Source: an uncultured Actinomyces sp.
GTDB lineage: Bacteria; Actinomycetota; Actinomycetes; Actinomycetales; Actinomycetaceae
Reading direction: 5' to 3'
DNA length: 24,679 bases
NCBI GenBank assembly: GCA_937926195.1
Contig: CALEXZ010000071.1
Span: 1 to 24,679 of the forward strand
Shown: in pieces, positions 24,016 through 24,679 of the stretch
Numbering within the stretch: position 1 is the stretch's first letter
Layout of the letters: each line of letters begins with the position of its first letter
Notes under the pieces: generated by a model
Database searches by the model: none
What the model was told of the DNA's origin: nothing
Seen by the model: the letters and a program-made list of their open reading frames with translations, nothing else
Translations under genes and position numbers: made by a program

Positions 24016-24679
24016 ATGTCGAAGAAGAAGCGCAAGCAGCGCGTGGGAGCCCCTGCCTCCCCGAAGAAGCAGCGGATCGAGTTCGTCGCGCGTCCCTTCG
24101 CGGGGATCGCCAACGAGGAGGACCTGGTCGCGATGGCTCAGATCCTCCCGGCGGCCACCGCCTCGGTGCGCCTGCGTGAGGAGTTCGGCGGGCAGGAGGT
24201 CCAGCTCGTCACCCTGCTTCCTGAGCTGACGCAGGGGCTCAAGCGGGCCGACGGCGAGGTGCTCGTCGCCCTGCAGACCACCATGCACTCGGGCGACGAC
24301 AGCCGTGACGTGGCAGCCGCCGTCCTGGCCGCCCTCGAGCTCGAGAAGGGCTCGGGCCTGCTCATGAACGGCCTGCCCGAGCCGGGCCCGCGCCTGCAGG
24401 ACATCCTCGACCCGGCGGTCGAGCCCGTGGTGAGCGTGCGCGAGACCTTCGACTTCTGGCTCGATGCCGAGGCCGCCAAGGACCCGGAGGCCCAGCACCA
24501 GCTGGAGCACGCCAAGGAGGAGATCGCCCAGATGGCGGCCGTGCCGGGCGTGCCTCACGCCTACTGGTGCCGTATCAACGGCAAGGAGTTCGTCCGCTGG
24601 GTGCGCGGCGAGGACGAGGACGTGTTCTTCAACGCCTTCGCGCGCGTGCACGCGGCCCGCGAGTCCGACCTGGAGGAGG
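24016..24679 (+). CDS. DUF5926 family protein, 3' end outside the window
   Basis: 221 codons are visible before the window ends. It opens with a lysine-rich tail (MSKKKRKQR) and then RIEFVARPFAGIANEEDLVAMAQILPAATASVRL, which matches the start of the actinobacterial DUF5926 family (RPFEGLP...DWVALREFVPAATA). Members of this family have sometimes been mislabelled as SecA-like or topoisomerase. The role is unknown. The visible part is soluble, acidic and helix/strand mixed, with PHAYWCRINGKEFVRWVRGEDED near the end. The ATG at 24016 is the first good start and looks leaderless. Confidence 0.8.
   Translation, partial: MSKKKRKQRVGAPASPKKQRIEFVARPFAGIANEEDLVAMAQILPAATASVRLREEFGGQEVQLVTLLPELTQGLKRADGEVLVALQTTMHSGDDSRDVAAAVLAALELEKGSGLLMNGLPEPGPRLQDILDPAVEPVVSVRETFDFWLDAEAAKDPEAQHQLEHAKEEIAQMAAVPGVPHAYWCRINGKEFVRWVRGEDEDVFFNAFARVHAARESDLEE

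Overview
The window is very GC-rich with dense coding. Its gene set points to a Gram-positive high-GC actinobacterium, most likely in or near Actinomycetaceae (Actinomyces/Schaalia-like). The clues are a csoR-copZ-copA copper operon, a DtxR/IdeR-type iron box, a YwiC-like membrane protein, a DUF5926 protein, a TPM/DUF5129-like protein and many leaderless-looking genes. The genus is inferred, not proven. I see no rRNA, tRNA, CRISPR array, insertion sequence or phage module, so most of it reads as chromosomal backbone. || Layout, left to right. (1) 82-2346, minus: tdh-kbl, threonine catabolism through 2-amino-3-ketobutyrate to glycine and acetyl-CoA. (2) 2491-4152, minus: a membrane-anchored or secreted subtilase. 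(3) 4243-7059, minus: a 938-residue membrane protein joining an N-terminal membrane domain, a degenerate kinase-like domain and a C-terminal flippase/LPG-synthase-like domain. (4) 7192-10291, minus: copA, copZ and csoR, with a CsoR-type operator and promoter at 10328-10385 and a 15-bp inverted repeat between copZ and copA. (5) 10486-11151, plus: a proline-rich protein with a C-terminal membrane anchor. It converges on purB (11179-12600, minus) at an inverted repeat containing both stop codons. (6) 12628-13341, minus: a siderophore-interacting flavin reductase behind an iron box, divergent from a small methyltransferase (13411-14028, plus). (7) 14052-14435, minus: a YvlD/phage_holin_4_2-type membrane protein. 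(8) 14542-17650, plus: a six-helix membrane protein, a small WXG100-like helical protein, and, overlapping it by 4 bp, a 691-residue protein with WXG-like helices followed by a lipase-like alpha/beta-hydrolase domain. (9) 17676-18749, plus: an aromatic/histidinol-phosphate aminotransferase, converging on a YwiC-like membrane protein (18897-19913, minus) across a 21-bp minisatellite. (10) 20170-21849, minus: phosphoglucomutase with a 16-bp stem terminator. (11) 22030-23988, plus: ridA, then a TPM/DUF5129-like protein that appears frameshifted. (12) 24016 to the end: a DUF5926 gene cut by the window edge. || Two themes stand out. First, ten genes have an NANNNT hexamer ending 6-7 nt before the start codon and no Shine-Dalgarno, the signature of leaderless transcription. 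Most of the others have a clear Shine-Dalgarno. Second, the WXG-like/lipase pair at 15348-17650 has the layout of a type VII-secreted lipase effector with its small helical partner. It is the best candidate here for an undescribed system, though no secretion machinery lies in the window.
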